This document shows positions 18,074 to 26,356 of a stretch of 64,000 nucleotides of DNA, in pieces. The stretch lies in assembly GCF_025398195.1 (NCBI RefSeq), contig NZ_JAODNV010000005.1, positions 186,001-250,000 on the forward strand, read 5' to 3'. This DNA is from Chelativorans petroleitrophicus. Lineage in GTDB: Bacteria > Pseudomonadota > Alphaproteobacteria > Rhizobiales > Rhizobiaceae. Made by a program: the position numbers and the translations under genes. The notes under the pieces were generated by a model. That model was not told where the DNA came from. It was given only the letters and a program-made list of their open reading frames with translations, and searched no databases. Position 1 is the stretch's first letter. Each line of letters opens with the position of its first letter.

Positions 18074-18980
18074 GGACATTCTCATCACCATCGCCACGGC
18101 GGCCACGCCGCTTCTGCTCGCCGCCATTGGCGAACTCGTGACCGAGCGCTCGGGCGTGCTGAATCTCGGTGTCGAGGGCATGATGATCATGGGCGCGGTG
18201 ACGGGCTTTGCCGTTGCGGTCACCACCGGCTCTCCCTGGCTTGGCGTCTTGGCGGCCATTCTGGTCGGCGCGGCATTCTCCCTGCTTTTCGGCTTCCTGA
18301 CGCTCACCTTGGTCACCAATCAGGTGGCGACGGGCCTTTCCCTGACGCTGCTCGGCCTCGGCCTCTCGGGCATGATCGGCGAGAGCTTCGTCGGGCGCGC
18401 GGGCGTGAAGCTTGCCGCTATCCGCATTCCCTATCTCAGCGACATTCCCTATATCGGACGTCTCATTTTCGGGCAGGATCCGCTGTTCTATGTATCCATC
18501 CTGCTTACCGCGGGGGTGGTATGGTTCCTGTTCCGTACGCGCGCGGGCCTCACACTGCGCTCGGTGGGCGACAATCACGCATCCGCCCACGCGCTTGGCA
18601 TCAGGGTCATCACGATACGCTATTTGGCCGTCATGTTCGGCGGTGCGTGCGCGGGGCTTGCCGGGGCGTATCTGTCACTCGTCTATGTGCCGCAATGGGT
18701 GGAGAACATGACTGCGGGCCGCGGCTGGATCGCGCTGGCTCTCGTGGTCTTCGCGTCCTGGCGCCCGTGGCGGCTTCTGGTGGGCGCTTATCTGTTCGGC
18801 GCGGTGTCGATCGGCCAGCTTCATACCCAGGCGCTTGGCGTCGGCATCCCTTCTCAGTTCCTCTCCTCGCTTCCCTATCTGGCGACCATCGTCGTCCTCG
18901 TCCTGATCTCGCGTAACAGGCGGCTGACGATGATGAACACACCGGCTTCCTTGGGACAGCCATTCGTTCCGGACCGCTGA
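18066..18980 (+). CDS. ABC transporter permease of BMP-type importer (second subunit)
   Basis: A 304-residue BPD_transp_2 permease, partner of the preceding one. It shows the family stretch LGVEGMMIMGAVTGFAVA near residue 36, and the loop VGDNHASAHALGI near residue 172 that contacts the ATPase. About eight to nine hydrophobic helices are visible. It overlaps the upstream permease gene and is followed after 64 bases by the binding protein, giving the order ATPase-permease-permease-binding protein. Confidence 0.91.
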   Translation: MFEDILITIATAATPLLLAAIGELVTERSGVLNLGVEGMMIMGAVTGFAVAVTTGSPWLGVLAAILVGAAFSLLFGFLTLTLVTNQVATGLSLTLLGLGLSGMIGESFVGRAGVKLAAIRIPYLSDIPYIGRLIFGQDPLFYVSILLTAGVVWFLFRTRAGLTLRSVGDNHASAHALGIRVITIRYLAVMFGGACAGLAGAYLSLVYVPQWVENMTAGRGWIALALVVFASWRPWRLLVGAYLFGAVSIGQLHTQALGVGIPSQFLSSLPYLATIVVLVLISRNRRLTMMNTPASLGQPFVPDR

Positions 18981-19044
18981 GTGCAGCAGGGGATGTGGGG
19001 AGGAAGCTTGATGCAAAAGAAGCAAACCGAAAGAGGATGATGAC

Positions 19045-20115
19045 ATGAAACGACAAATGCTGGCCTTAGCGGCATCCGCATTCCTGGCGCTACCGGGTGC
19101 TGCGCTTGCGCAGGACAAGACCAAGGCCTGCTTCATCTATGTGGGGCCCATTGGTGACTTCGGCTGGAGCTATCAGCATCATCAGGGTGTTCTGCAGCTT
19201 GAGGAAGAGCTCGGCGACACGGTCGAGACGGCATATCTGGAAAGCGTGCCGGAGGGCGCGGACGCCGAACGCGCCATCGAGCGTTTTGCCCGTTCCGGCT
19301 GCGACATCATCTTCACTACCTCCTTCGGTTACATGGACCCCACTAACAAGGTGGCTGGGAGGTTCCCGGACGTGAAGTTCGAGCACGCCACGGGATACAA
19401 GCGCGAGCATCCGAACGTTTCAACCTACAATTCGCGCTTCTATGAAGGTCGCTACGTTCAGGGCGTGATCGCGGCGAGCCTTTCCAAGGCCGGCGTTGCA
19501 GGCTACATCGCCTCCTTCCCCATTCCCGAGGTGGTGATGGGCATCAACGCCTTCATGCTGGGCGCACAGTCCGTCAACCCGGACTTCAAGGTGAAGATCG
19601 TCTGGGCCAACACCTGGTTCGATCCGGGCAAGGAGGCCGACGCGGCCAAGGCGCTGATCGACCAGGGGGTGGACATCATCACCCAGCACACCGACTCGAC
19701 GGCGCCCATGCAGGTGGCGGCCGAGCGCGGCATCAAGGCGTTCGGACAGGCCTCCGACATGATCGAGTTTGGGCCGGAAACCCAGCTCACCTCGATCGTG
19801 GACGACTGGGGCCCGTACTACATCAGGCGTGTGAAAGCCGTGCAGGACGGCACTTGGGAGCAGTCTGACGTTTGGGGCGGCTTTGCCGAGGGCCATGTGG
19901 TGATGGCGCCCTACGCGAACATGCCGGACGAGGTGAAGGCGCTGGCAGAGGAGACCGAGGAAAAGATCCGTTCGGGCGAATTCCATCCCTTCACCGGCCC
20001 CATCAACAGGCAGGACGGCACGCCCTGGCTTGCCGCCGGCGAGGTGGCCGACGATGCCACCCTTCTCGGCATGAACTTCTATGTCGAGGGCATCGACGAC
20101 CAGTTGCCGAATTGA
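19045..20115 (+). CDS. BMP family ABC transporter substrate-binding protein
   Basis: A 356-residue periplasmic protein of the BMP/PnrA family, whose studied members bind purine nucleosides. A signal peptide (LALAASAFLALPGAALAQ) is cleaved near residue 22; there is no lipobox Cys, so this is a soluble rather than lipid-anchored form. Family motifs are YVGPIGDFGWSYQHHQG, IFTTSFGYMDPTNKVAGRFP and GVDIITQHTDSTAP. Residues such as the Phe/Tyr of FGWSY line the ligand pocket in the family. It ends the operon just before a strong hairpin. Confidence 0.93.
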   Translation: MKRQMLALAASAFLALPGAALAQDKTKACFIYVGPIGDFGWSYQHHQGVLQLEEELGDTVETAYLESVPEGADAERAIERFARSGCDIIFTTSFGYMDPTNKVAGRFPDVKFEHATGYKREHPNVSTYNSRFYEGRYVQGVIAASLSKAGVAGYIASFPIPEVVMGINAFMLGAQSVNPDFKVKIVWANTWFDPGKEADAAKALIDQGVDIITQHTDSTAPMQVAAERGIKAFGQASDMIEFGPETQLTSIVDDWGPYYIRRVKAVQDGTWEQSDVWGGFAEGHVVMAPYANMPDEVKALAEETEEKIRSGEFHPFTGPINRQDGTPWLAAGEVADDATLLGMNFYVEGIDDQLPN

Positions 20116-20132
20116 CGCCTTTCAGGCGGCGG

Positions 20133-20157
20133 GGAGGGCGGTCCAAAACCGCCCTCC
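20133..20157 (+). terminator. Terminator-like hairpin after the BMP operon
   Basis: GGAGGGCGGT and ACCGCCCTCC are a perfect 10-base inverted repeat around a 5-base loop, starting 17 bases after the binding-protein stop. The T-run is missing, so it could act as an mRNA 3' stabiliser as well as a terminator. Confidence 0.6.
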
Positions 20158-20165
20158 TGTCATCG

Positions 20166-20189
20166 CTACTGACAGGCTGTTGTCAGTAG
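20166..20189 (+). promoter_or_regulatory. Perfect 9-base palindrome upstream of the GST gene
   Basis: CTACTGACA and TGTCAGTAG flank a 6-base centre, about 40 bases before the GST start codon. The position and symmetry suit a repressor operator or a 5' UTR hairpin. No T-run follows it, and a separate hairpin already ends the upstream operon. Confidence 0.4.
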
Positions 20190-20230
20190 GCCCCTGCTAG
20201 CATGTCCATATCCGAAAAGAGGAGAGGACG

Positions 20231-20875
20231 ATGCTTAAATTCTATCACGCGCCTTGGTCCCGTTCGTCCACGATCTTCTGGCTTCTGGAGGAGCTGGGCC
20301 TGGAATACGAAATGGAACTCGTCGACATACGCGGCGAGGGCGGCGCTCCCGAGGAATACCGGAAGATCCAGCCCAACAAGAAGGTACCGGCCATCGTGCA
20401 TGACGGGAAGGTTGTCACCGAAAGGGCGGCAATCACCATCTATCTGGGCGACGTATTCCCCGAGAAGGGTTTAGCGCCCGCCATCGGAGACCCGGATCGG
20501 GCGGCCTACATCAGCACGCTCGTCTATCACGACGCGGTGTTCGATCCCGTCGTCTGCGCGAAGGTGAAGGGCCTCAGCTACGTCAGCAACGATTATCCCT
20601 TCGGCCTTTACGAGGATATGGTCGCCTATCTGGAGCGCAAGCTTTCGGAGAATCCCTGGGCAGCGGGCGAGCGCTTCACGCTTGCCGACGTGATCCTGGG
20701 GGGCGGCATCAACTACGTGATGAATGTGCTGAAAGCCCTGCCCGAACGGCCCGTTTTCCGCGACTATGTCGCACGGACGACCGACCGCCCGGCGTTCAGA
20801 CTGACCGCCGAGCGGGACGCGGCAATGGCTGCGGAGATTCCGACCCTCCAGAAGATCATGGCGGGACGGGCGTAG
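20231..20875 (+). CDS. Glutathione S-transferase family protein
   Basis: A 214-residue cytosolic GST. The N-terminal thioredoxin-fold half starts MLKFYHAPWSRSSTIFWLLE; the Ser pair after Trp is at the usual catalytic position. The glutathione-binding NKKVPAIVHDGKVVTERAAI (about residues 52-71, cis-Pro and the ER/ES loop) follows. The helical C-terminal half has FTLADVILGGGINYV. A good ribosome site (GAGGAGAGG) precedes the ATG. Substrate unknown. It converges with speE. Confidence 0.92.
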   Translation: MLKFYHAPWSRSSTIFWLLEELGLEYEMELVDIRGEGGAPEEYRKIQPNKKVPAIVHDGKVVTERAAITIYLGDVFPEKGLAPAIGDPDRAAYISTLVYHDAVFDPVVCAKVKGLSYVSNDYPFGLYEDMVAYLERKLSENPWAAGERFTLADVILGGGINYVMNVLKALPERPVFRDYVARTTDRPAFRLTAERDAAMAAEIPTLQKIMAGRA

Positions 20876-20881
20876 AGGTAG

Positions 20882-21742
20882 CTAGACGCCTTTACGAGCC
20901 TTTTCCGCCAGATCCGCGATGTAGCGCGGCAGCACGAAAGCCGCCTGATGGAGAGCGGGCGTGTAGTAGCGGGTTTCCATCCCCGCCGCCCGCTCCTCGA
21001 GCGTTTTCTGGTCCACCTGAAGCGCCTGCTCGCTGTCGCTTGCCCAGCCGAGCGTCATGAACCCGCCGAAATAGGTCGGCACGGCCACCACATAGGGCCG
21101 GGCGACCGGAAACACGGAGGCCAGTGCGCCGAAACCTGCCACGAATTCGTTCTTTTGCAGGAACGGAACGCTGTTCTGGGTGACGGCAATGCCGCCCGGC
21201 TTCAGGATGCGCTTCAGATTGCCATAGAATTCGCGCGTGAAAAGCACCGCACCCGGCCCTGCCGGGTCCGTGGAATCCACAAGCACCACGTCGAAGCGAC
21301 GGTCCGTCTCCCTGGCAAAGGCGGAGCCGTCGCCGATCTCCACAGAAAAGCGCGGATCGTCAAAGACGGGTGCGTTGAATTCACCGAAGTGTTGGCGCGC
21401 GAAATCTACGACCGAGGCGTCGATTTCCACCTGCGTCAGCGATTTCACCCGGCGATGCTTCAGCACCTCCTCGGCAAGCCCGCAATCCCCGCCGCCGATG
21501 ATGAGAACATCGGCGGGATCGCCATGAGCCATCAGGGGCACATGCGCCATCATCTCGTGATACATGAACTCGTCGGCGCTGGTGACCTGCACCGCGCCGT
21601 CGAGCAGCAGCACCTTGCCGAAACGGCGATTGCGGATGAGCTGCAGGCGCTGATGACCGGTTGCCTCCTCGTGGAGTACCTCTTCCACCGCGAACGAAAG
21701 CTGTACGCCGTCGTGCAGTGTCTCCGTAACGGTCTTCTTCAC
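20882..21742 (-). CDS. speE: Polyamine aminopropyltransferase (spermidine synthase)
   Basis: SpeE transfers aminopropyl from decarboxylated AdoMet to putrescine, making spermidine. The 286-residue protein has the N-terminal beta domain (VQLSFAVEEVLHEEATGHQ), the Rossmann motif VLIIGGGDCGLAEEVLKH near residue 80, and the catalytic-region DVVLVDSTDPAGPG near residue 155. I place the start at a GTG whose last bases overlap the speD stop (GTGA), with AGGGCAAGGGG just upstream; a longer frame would run back over speD. It works with speD in the same unit. Confidence 0.93.
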   Translation of the reverse strand: MKKTVTETLHDGVQLSFAVEEVLHEEATGHQRLQLIRNRRFGKVLLLDGAVQVTSADEFMYHEMMAHVPLMAHGDPADVLIIGGGDCGLAEEVLKHRRVKSLTQVEIDASVVDFARQHFGEFNAPVFDDPRFSVEIGDGSAFARETDRRFDVVLVDSTDPAGPGAVLFTREFYGNLKRILKPGGIAVTQNSVPFLQKNEFVAGFGALASVFPVARPYVVAVPTYFGGFMTLGWASDSEQALQVDQKTLEERAAGMETRYYTPALHQAAFVLPRYIADLAEKARKGV

Positions 21743-22212
21743 GCCCCTTGCCCTCGCAGAAGCTCCTTCACCTCTATGCGCCCCGGCCGGAAGGCCGCTT
21801 TCAGCACGTCCACGCAGCGCCTGGGCTGCGCCTTGCCGCACATGAAGACGTCGAGCGCCGCATAGGCGCGCTCGGGCCAGGAGTGAATGGAAATGTGGCT
21901 TTCGGCCAGCACCGCGACCCCGCTCACCCCCCCATTGGGCTCAAAGGGATGAAGGTGGATGTGCAGAAGCGTGGCACCCGCCGCCCGAACGCATTCGATC
22001 AGCGTTCGCTCGATAAAGGGCAGATCGTCGAGCCGCTCCGCATCGAACAGATCGATGATCAGATGCTCGCCGGCGCACACGACGCCGTCCCTTTCTATAA
22101 AGTGATCGTTGCACTCCGGCACATAAGGCCGCGTTGTAACCTCTTCTTCCGTTTGGGCGGTGTTCAGACGCGCTGAATCCATCCCCAATTGGAAAAGGGC
22201 GTCGTCAACCAT
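21739..22212 (-). CDS. speD: S-adenosylmethionine decarboxylase proenzyme
   Basis: SpeD decarboxylates AdoMet to supply the aminopropyl donor for SpeE. The 157-residue proenzyme has the self-cleavage site in LAESHISIHSWPE: cleavage falls between Glu104 and Ser105, and Ser becomes the pyruvoyl cofactor. CGKAQPRRC downstream is the conserved Cys region. The form with a roughly 30-residue N-terminal extension before ECNDHFIERDG is slightly longer than the minimal bacterial enzyme, and a second ATG at residue 11 exists. A promoter candidate lies about 50-80 bases upstream. Confidence 0.94.
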   Translation of the reverse strand: MVDDALFQLGMDSARLNTAQTEEEVTTRPYVPECNDHFIERDGVVCAGEHLIIDLFDAERLDDLPFIERTLIECVRAAGATLLHIHLHPFEPNGGVSGVAVLAESHISIHSWPERAYAALDVFMCGKAQPRRCVDVLKAAFRPGRIEVKELLRGQGA

Positions 22213-22262
22213 GGCGTCCTCTCCAACCAGCAGATGTGGCGTTTCTTTTCAGAAGAGCGACC

Positions 22263-22290
22263 TATATAGTTATGTTTGCCGCGTTGACAA
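22263..22290 (-). promoter_or_regulatory. Candidate promoter of speDE
   Basis: Read on the minus strand, TTGTCA and TATATA are separated by 16 bases, about 50 bases before the speD start. The match is close to the housekeeping -35/-10 pattern and the region is otherwise non-coding. Confidence 0.4.
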
Positions 22291-22335
22291 CAGGCTGAAG
22301 GCCGCCAGGCCGAGATTCTTTTGGCCGCTCTCCGC

Positions 22336-22605
22336 CTAATCGTCCTCCGCCCTCACGATAATGGGGCGATAGACAACTCTGGGCTCCAGCCAATGGTCCA
22401 TGGCGATCATTCTGGCCCGGCGTTCCGCTCTCCGATCAAGCTCGATTCGCTGCAGGCATTCGGCAAAGCCGGTGGTTCCCGGACGGAAGCCATAGGAGCG
22501 GCATTCCTCCTCGTCCATGGCGCGCTGCTGCTCGGGCGTGATCGTCGCACATCCGGCGACCAACGTCAGAAGGCCAATGGCAGCGGCAAGACGAAGCGGC
22601 GACAT
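22336..22605 (-). CDS. Small predicted lipoprotein
   Basis: An 89-residue exported protein. The N-terminus MSPLRLAAAIGLLTLVAGCA is a lipoprotein signal with lipobox LVAGC, so Cys19 is the likely lipidated residue. The short mature part contains ITPEQQRAMDEEECRSYGFR and a repeated Arg-rich helix (DRRAERRARM); similar small proteins are common in rhizobia with no assigned function. GGAG lies at the right distance from the chosen ATG; upstream in-frame ATGs would precede the signal peptide. It lies between speD and tRNA-Lys. Confidence 0.75.
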   Translation of the reverse strand: MSPLRLAAAIGLLTLVAGCATITPEQQRAMDEEECRSYGFRPGTTGFAECLQRIELDRRAERRARMIAMDHWLEPRVVYRPIIVRAEDD

Positions 22606-22738
22606 GCGAGCTACTCCAGGCTTTGTCCTGCCCATTAGAGTCTGAGCGCTCCATTGCGTCAATGTGGCAGGGAAGCTAAGCGGCGGCAAGCCGGCTTCTT
22701 ATAGGCAAGCTATTTTATCATTTTAAATCAAGCACTTA

Positions 22739-22814
22739 TGGTGAGCGCGCTGGGATTCGAACCCAGGACCTACTGATTAAAAGTCAGTTGCTCTACCGGC
22801 TGAGCTACGCGCTC
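22739..22814 (-). tRNA. tRNA-Lys (anticodon UUU)
   Basis: A full cloverleaf on the minus strand: acceptor GAGCGCG pairs with CGCGCTC, the D arm has GCTC/GAGC, the anticodon arm is ACTGA-CTTTTAA-TCAGT with anticodon TTT at 22779-22781, and the T arm is CTGGG-TTCGAAT-CCCAG. The 3' CCA is encoded in the DNA (22739-22741). There is no sign of an integrated element or a duplicated tRNA 3' end beside it. Confidence 0.97.
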
Positions 22815-23146
22815 GCCTGCGCAAAATGGGCCGGCGAAATTGCGGCGGAACATAGTCAGCCGCCTCCCGGCGGTCAACCGCAAAAGCCGTCGCGATGTGC
22901 CCAGAAATACCGGAAGACCATCACGGTGAAGCAATATGCGGTAGAGCGGTTGTGCGGCAGCGGTGGTGCTGTGCATGTTCGCAGCTCGTAAAAAATCTGT
23001 GATGTGCATCTGACCGCAATGTTTGTGATGTGCACGGGAGCGCAGTGCACGCTGCGGCGGTATGCCACGAGATGGTGATTGGAGAGGGCAGGGGCATACG
23101 GCTATATGCCGCCTGAAAGTCGTCAATCAGGAGCCTGAAGCAAAGC
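22815..23146. other. Intergenic region with a spaced direct repeat upstream of ccdA
   Basis: No convincing gene is seen in this stretch between tRNA-Lys and ccdA. TGTGATGTGCA occurs twice (22998-23008 and 23024-23034), 26 bases apart start to start. GTGCAC also recurs at the second copy and a few bases later. The spacing is near 2.5 helical turns. The tRNA promoter must also lie in the left part of the region. Confidence 0.4.
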
Positions 23147-23884
23147 ATGGCGATCGATATCGGCTACACCAGCGCGCTTTTCGCGGGGGCGCTCTCCTTC
23201 CTTTCGCCCTGCGTGCTGCCCTTGGTGCCGCCCTATCTGTGCTACATGGCGGGCGTCTCGGTGGAGGATTTCCGCAAGCCCGATGGAGCACGGAGCACGC
23301 GGCTGCCGCTGCTTGCCGCCTCGCTCGCCTTCGTGCTTGGCTTTGCCACCGTCTTCACCGCGCTCGGTGCGGGCGCCTCCACCATTGGCGCGCTGCTGCG
23401 TGCATGGCAGCAGGAACTGGCGATCGCGGCAGGGGTGGTCATCATCCTGATGGGCCTCAATTTCCTGGGCGTGATGCGCATACCTCTCCTGTCGCGGGAG
23501 GTGCGGTTCCAGGCGGGCGGCCAGCCCGCCAGCCTGACGGCCGCTTACATCATGGGACTCGCTTTCGCCTTCGGCTGGACTCCGTGCATCGGCCCCGTCC
23601 TGGGCCCGATTCTCACGCTGGCGGGCGGGCGCGAGACGGTAGGCGAGGGCGCGCTGATGCTCGCCGTCTATTCCGCCGGTCTGGGCATTCCCTTTCTGGT
23701 GGCGGCGCTCTTTTCCGGCGCGTTCATGCGTTTCCTGCAGCGTTTCCGCGTGCATCTCGGCCGCGTGGAGAAGGCGATCGGCGGCATGCTGGTTCTGGCC
23801 GGCGTGCTTTTCCTGACGGGCGGCATGCAGTCCATGGCCTACTGGCTTCTGGAAACCTTCCCGGCGCTGGGAATGCTGGGCTGA
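23147..23884 (+). CDS. ccdA: Cytochrome c biogenesis protein CcdA
   Basis: A 245-residue inner-membrane protein that passes electrons from cytoplasmic thioredoxin to periplasmic thiol proteins for cytochrome c maturation. It has six hydrophobic segments and the two redox Cys in the family positions: FLSPCVLPLVPPYLCYM near residue 25 and FGWTPCIGPVLGPIL near residue 145. The ribosome site before the ATG is weak. No other cytochrome c maturation genes are nearby. Confidence 0.93.
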   Translation: MAIDIGYTSALFAGALSFLSPCVLPLVPPYLCYMAGVSVEDFRKPDGARSTRLPLLAASLAFVLGFATVFTALGAGASTIGALLRAWQQELAIAAGVVIILMGLNFLGVMRIPLLSREVRFQAGGQPASLTAAYIMGLAFAFGWTPCIGPVLGPILTLAGGRETVGEGALMLAVYSAGLGIPFLVAALFSGAFMRFLQRFRVHLGRVEKAIGGMLVLAGVLFLTGGMQSMAYWLLETFPALGMLG

Positions 23885-23978
23885 GTAGTCGGGACGGAAG
23901 GCCTGACGCATTGACGGCGGCCGCCCCGCTGCCCTACTGCCTTGTTGCCGAACCATCCTGTTGAAGCGGAAGGCGCCC

Positions 23979-25340
23979 ATGAACAAGAAACGCAGCTGTC
24001 TCGCCATCATCCTTGCCGCGGGTGAGGGCACCCGGATGAAGAGTTCGCTGCCGAAGGTGCTGCACCCGGTCGGCGGGCTTCCCATGGCTGCCCATGTGAT
24101 GGCGGCAGCAGATGCTTCCGGTGCCGACGCGCTGGCCCTCGTGGTAGGCAACGGGGCGGAGCAGGTGAGGGCGGCGCTCTCGGAGGTTCCGTTGCGCGGC
24201 GCGCCGGCGCCGGAGTTCTTCGTCCAAACGGAGCGGCTTGGCACGGCGCATGCGGTGCTCGCGGCACGCGCGGCCATCGCGCGCGGCTATGACGACGTGC
24301 TTGTGGCCTTTGGCGATCATCCGCTGCTCGAGTCGGCGGCCCTCATTGAGGCGCGCGCCAGGCTTGCAGAGGGAGCCGCTGTGGCCGTGCTCGGCTTCCG
24401 CCCGTCCGACCCTTCCGGCTATGGCCGGCTGATCGAGAAGGAGGGGCGCCTCGCGGCGATCCGGGAGGAGAAGGACTGCTCGGACGAGGAACGGAAGATC
24501 GCCTTCTGCAACAGCGGCATCATGGCCGTCGCCGGCGGCAGCGCCCTGGCGCTGCTCGAGGCCGTCGGCAACGGCAATGCCAAGGGCGAGTACTATCTCA
24601 CGGACATTGTCGAGATCGCCAACAGCCGGGGCCTGCCTGTGGTCGCCACCGAGATCAGCCCCGAGAGCGCGTTCGGCATCAACAACCGCGCGCAGCTTGC
24701 GGAGGCGGAGGCCGTCTGGCAGGCGCGGCGCAGGCGGGAACTGATGCTGGCCGGCGTAACGCTGGTGGACCCGGCGACCGTCTATCTCTCCCACGACACG
24801 GAAATCGGACCTGATACGGTGGTGGAGCCTAATGTCTGGTTCGGGCCGGGCGTCCGGGTGGGCAGCGGCGCCCGCATCCATGCTTTTTCGTATCTGGAAG
24901 GGGCCACCGTAGAAAGCGGCGCCCTGATCGGCCCCTTCGCGCGACTGCGGCCCGGGGCGGCAATCAAGGAGAAGGCGAAGGTCGGCAATTTCTGCGAGAT
25001 CAAGAATGCCGAGGTCGGGCCCGGCGCCAAGGTGCCGCATCTGTCCTATATCGGAGATGCCGCGATCGGTGCCGCCGCCAATATCGGGGCGGGAACGGTT
25101 ACCTGCAATTATGACGGCTACGCCAAGCACCGCACGGAAATCGGCGCAGGCGCCTTCATCGGCACGCATACCTCGCTCGTGGCGCCGATCACGGTCGGCA
25201 CCGGGGCCTATGTGGCCTCGGGCAGCGTGCTGACGCAGAACGTGCCCGACGATGCGCTGGCCTTCGGCCGCGCGCGGCAGACGACCTATGAGGGCCGAGG
25301 AAAAGCTCTGCGCGAAAAGCTTTCGGCGCGCAAGCGGTAA
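23979..25340 (+). CDS. glmU: Bifunctional N-acetylglucosamine-1-phosphate uridyltransferase / glucosamine-1-phosphate acetyltransferase
   Basis: GlmU acetylates glucosamine-1-phosphate and then adds UMP, giving UDP-GlcNAc for peptidoglycan and lipopolysaccharide. The 453-residue protein has the N-terminal nucleotidyltransferase domain ([19 protein letters not shown] at about 11-29, [17 protein letters not shown]) and a C-terminal left-handed beta-helix with hexapeptide repeats ([20 protein letters not shown]). I start at the ATG at 23979, which has GGAAGG seven bases upstream; a TTG 18 bases earlier is less likely. Confidence 0.96.
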   Translation: MNKKRSCLAIILAAGEGTRMKSSLPKVLHPVGGLPMAAHVMAAADASGADALALVVGNGAEQVRAALSEVPLRGAPAPEFFVQTERLGTAHAVLAARAAIARGYDDVLVAFGDHPLLESAALIEARARLAEGAAVAVLGFRPSDPSGYGRLIEKEGRLAAIREEKDCSDEERKIAFCNSGIMAVAGGSALALLEAVGNGNAKGEYYLTDIVEIANSRGLPVVATEISPESAFGINNRAQLAEAEAVWQARRRRELMLAGVTLVDPATVYLSHDTEIGPDTVVEPNVWFGPGVRVGSGARIHAFSYLEGATVESGALIGPFARLRPGAAIKEKAKVGNFCEIKNAEVGPGAKVPHLSYIGDAAIGAAANIGAGTVTCNYDGYAKHRTEIGAGAFIGTHTSLVAPITVGTGAYVASGSVLTQNVPDDALAFGRARQTTYEGRGKALREKLSARKR

Positions 25341-25356
25341 GCAGCCGCTCTGCCGC

Positions 25357-26178
25357 TTAGCCTTCCCGCTTACGCTCCTCGCTCAGATCGTCGAGCAGGC
25401 GGCTCATCTCGTCTTCGATAGAAAACTCTTCCTGGCGGTTCTGCCGTGCGGGTGCTGCCGCGGGAGCGGACGCCTCAGCCGCGGGTCTGACGGTATGCAG
25501 CGAGACGTCCTCATTGCGAAGGCGTACGGTCTCCTCCTCTCCCCGGTTGTTCCACGCCGCGACGGATGGAGCGGCCGGCGCGGCCGGCGTCGGCTGCCGC
25601 CTCTGAGCCGCGGGCTTTTCAACGGGTAGGCCGGCTTCTGAGCCTGTGCGCACCTGGCTTTCCGCGCGTGGTGCGGGCGCAATCCGGTCGTTCCGCAGGG
25701 GCTGCGCCGGGGAAGCGGCTGGCCATGGTTCAGAGCGGGTAAGGGAGGGTTCAGGCCGCGGTGCTGAGGCCGTTTGCGTTCCCGTAATATCGGATGGCTG
25801 GGAGCGGCGGACCGGTGCTGCCGGCTGCGGCGCGCGCGCCCGCTCCGCGGCGGGTTGTGCTTCGGAGGCCGCGCGGGCAGGGGCGGCGCCTATGTGCTGT
25901 TCCACCACGATATCCGTCGGCCCGCCGATCAGGATGAGGTGCTCCACATCGTCCCGCCGCACAAGCACCAGCCGCCGCTGATTATCGACCGCGGCCGCAT
26001 CCACCACGGCGAGCCGCGGCGGCCGGTTGCGGCCACCTGCTATGAAGGTGCCCGAGGACAGATTCCGCATCATGCGTACGATGATGAGCACGCCGAGGAG
26101 AAGGACGAGCGCGGCGGCGACCCAGAACGCCGCCGAGGCCGAGCTGCCTCCACCAAAATCTCCCAGCCATTCGCCCAT
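25357..26178 (-). CDS. FliO-like single-pass membrane protein with long Pro/Ala-rich tail
   Basis: A 273-residue protein with one N-terminal membrane helix (FWVAAALVLLLGVLIIVRMM, about residues 19-38). It is followed by a short domain LAVVDAAAVDNQRRLVLVRR...HLILIGGPTDIVVE that matches the FliO pattern of flagellar export. After that comes a disordered Pro/Ala/Arg-rich linker (about 97-240), then an acidic helical end (EFSIEDEMSRLLDDLSEERK). No flagellar gene lies nearby. The gene is divergent from cckA. Whether it serves flagellar assembly or another envelope role is not decided by the sequence. Confidence 0.72.
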   Translation of the reverse strand: MGEWLGDFGGGSSASAAFWVAAALVLLLGVLIIVRMMRNLSSGTFIAGGRNRPPRLAVVDAAAVDNQRRLVLVRRDDVEHLILIGGPTDIVVEQHIGAAPARAASEAQPAAERARAPQPAAPVRRSQPSDITGTQTASAPRPEPSLTRSEPWPAASPAQPLRNDRIAPAPRAESQVRTGSEAGLPVEKPAAQRRQPTPAAPAAPSVAAWNNRGEEETVRLRNEDVSLHTVRPAAEASAPAAAPARQNRQEEFSIEDEMSRLLDDLSEERKREG

Positions 26179-26356
26179 TTGCCACTCTCCGATACATCTG
26201 TCTGGCTCAAGAGGTTAGACTAGGCATGAGAGGCCGAGGCGGCAAGCCGGAATGAGCCAAACGGGACACAGCGGGGGACGGGACTGTCGGCGATCTTGCG
26301 CCGTGACGCGGCCCTGATGTATGCCGAGGAACCTCGGCGCGACAGGCAGGGAACGC

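Noticed and set aside
22739-22814. tRNA-Lys as an integration site of a genomic island
   Set aside because: No integrase, no duplicated tRNA 3' end and no shift in base composition on either side.
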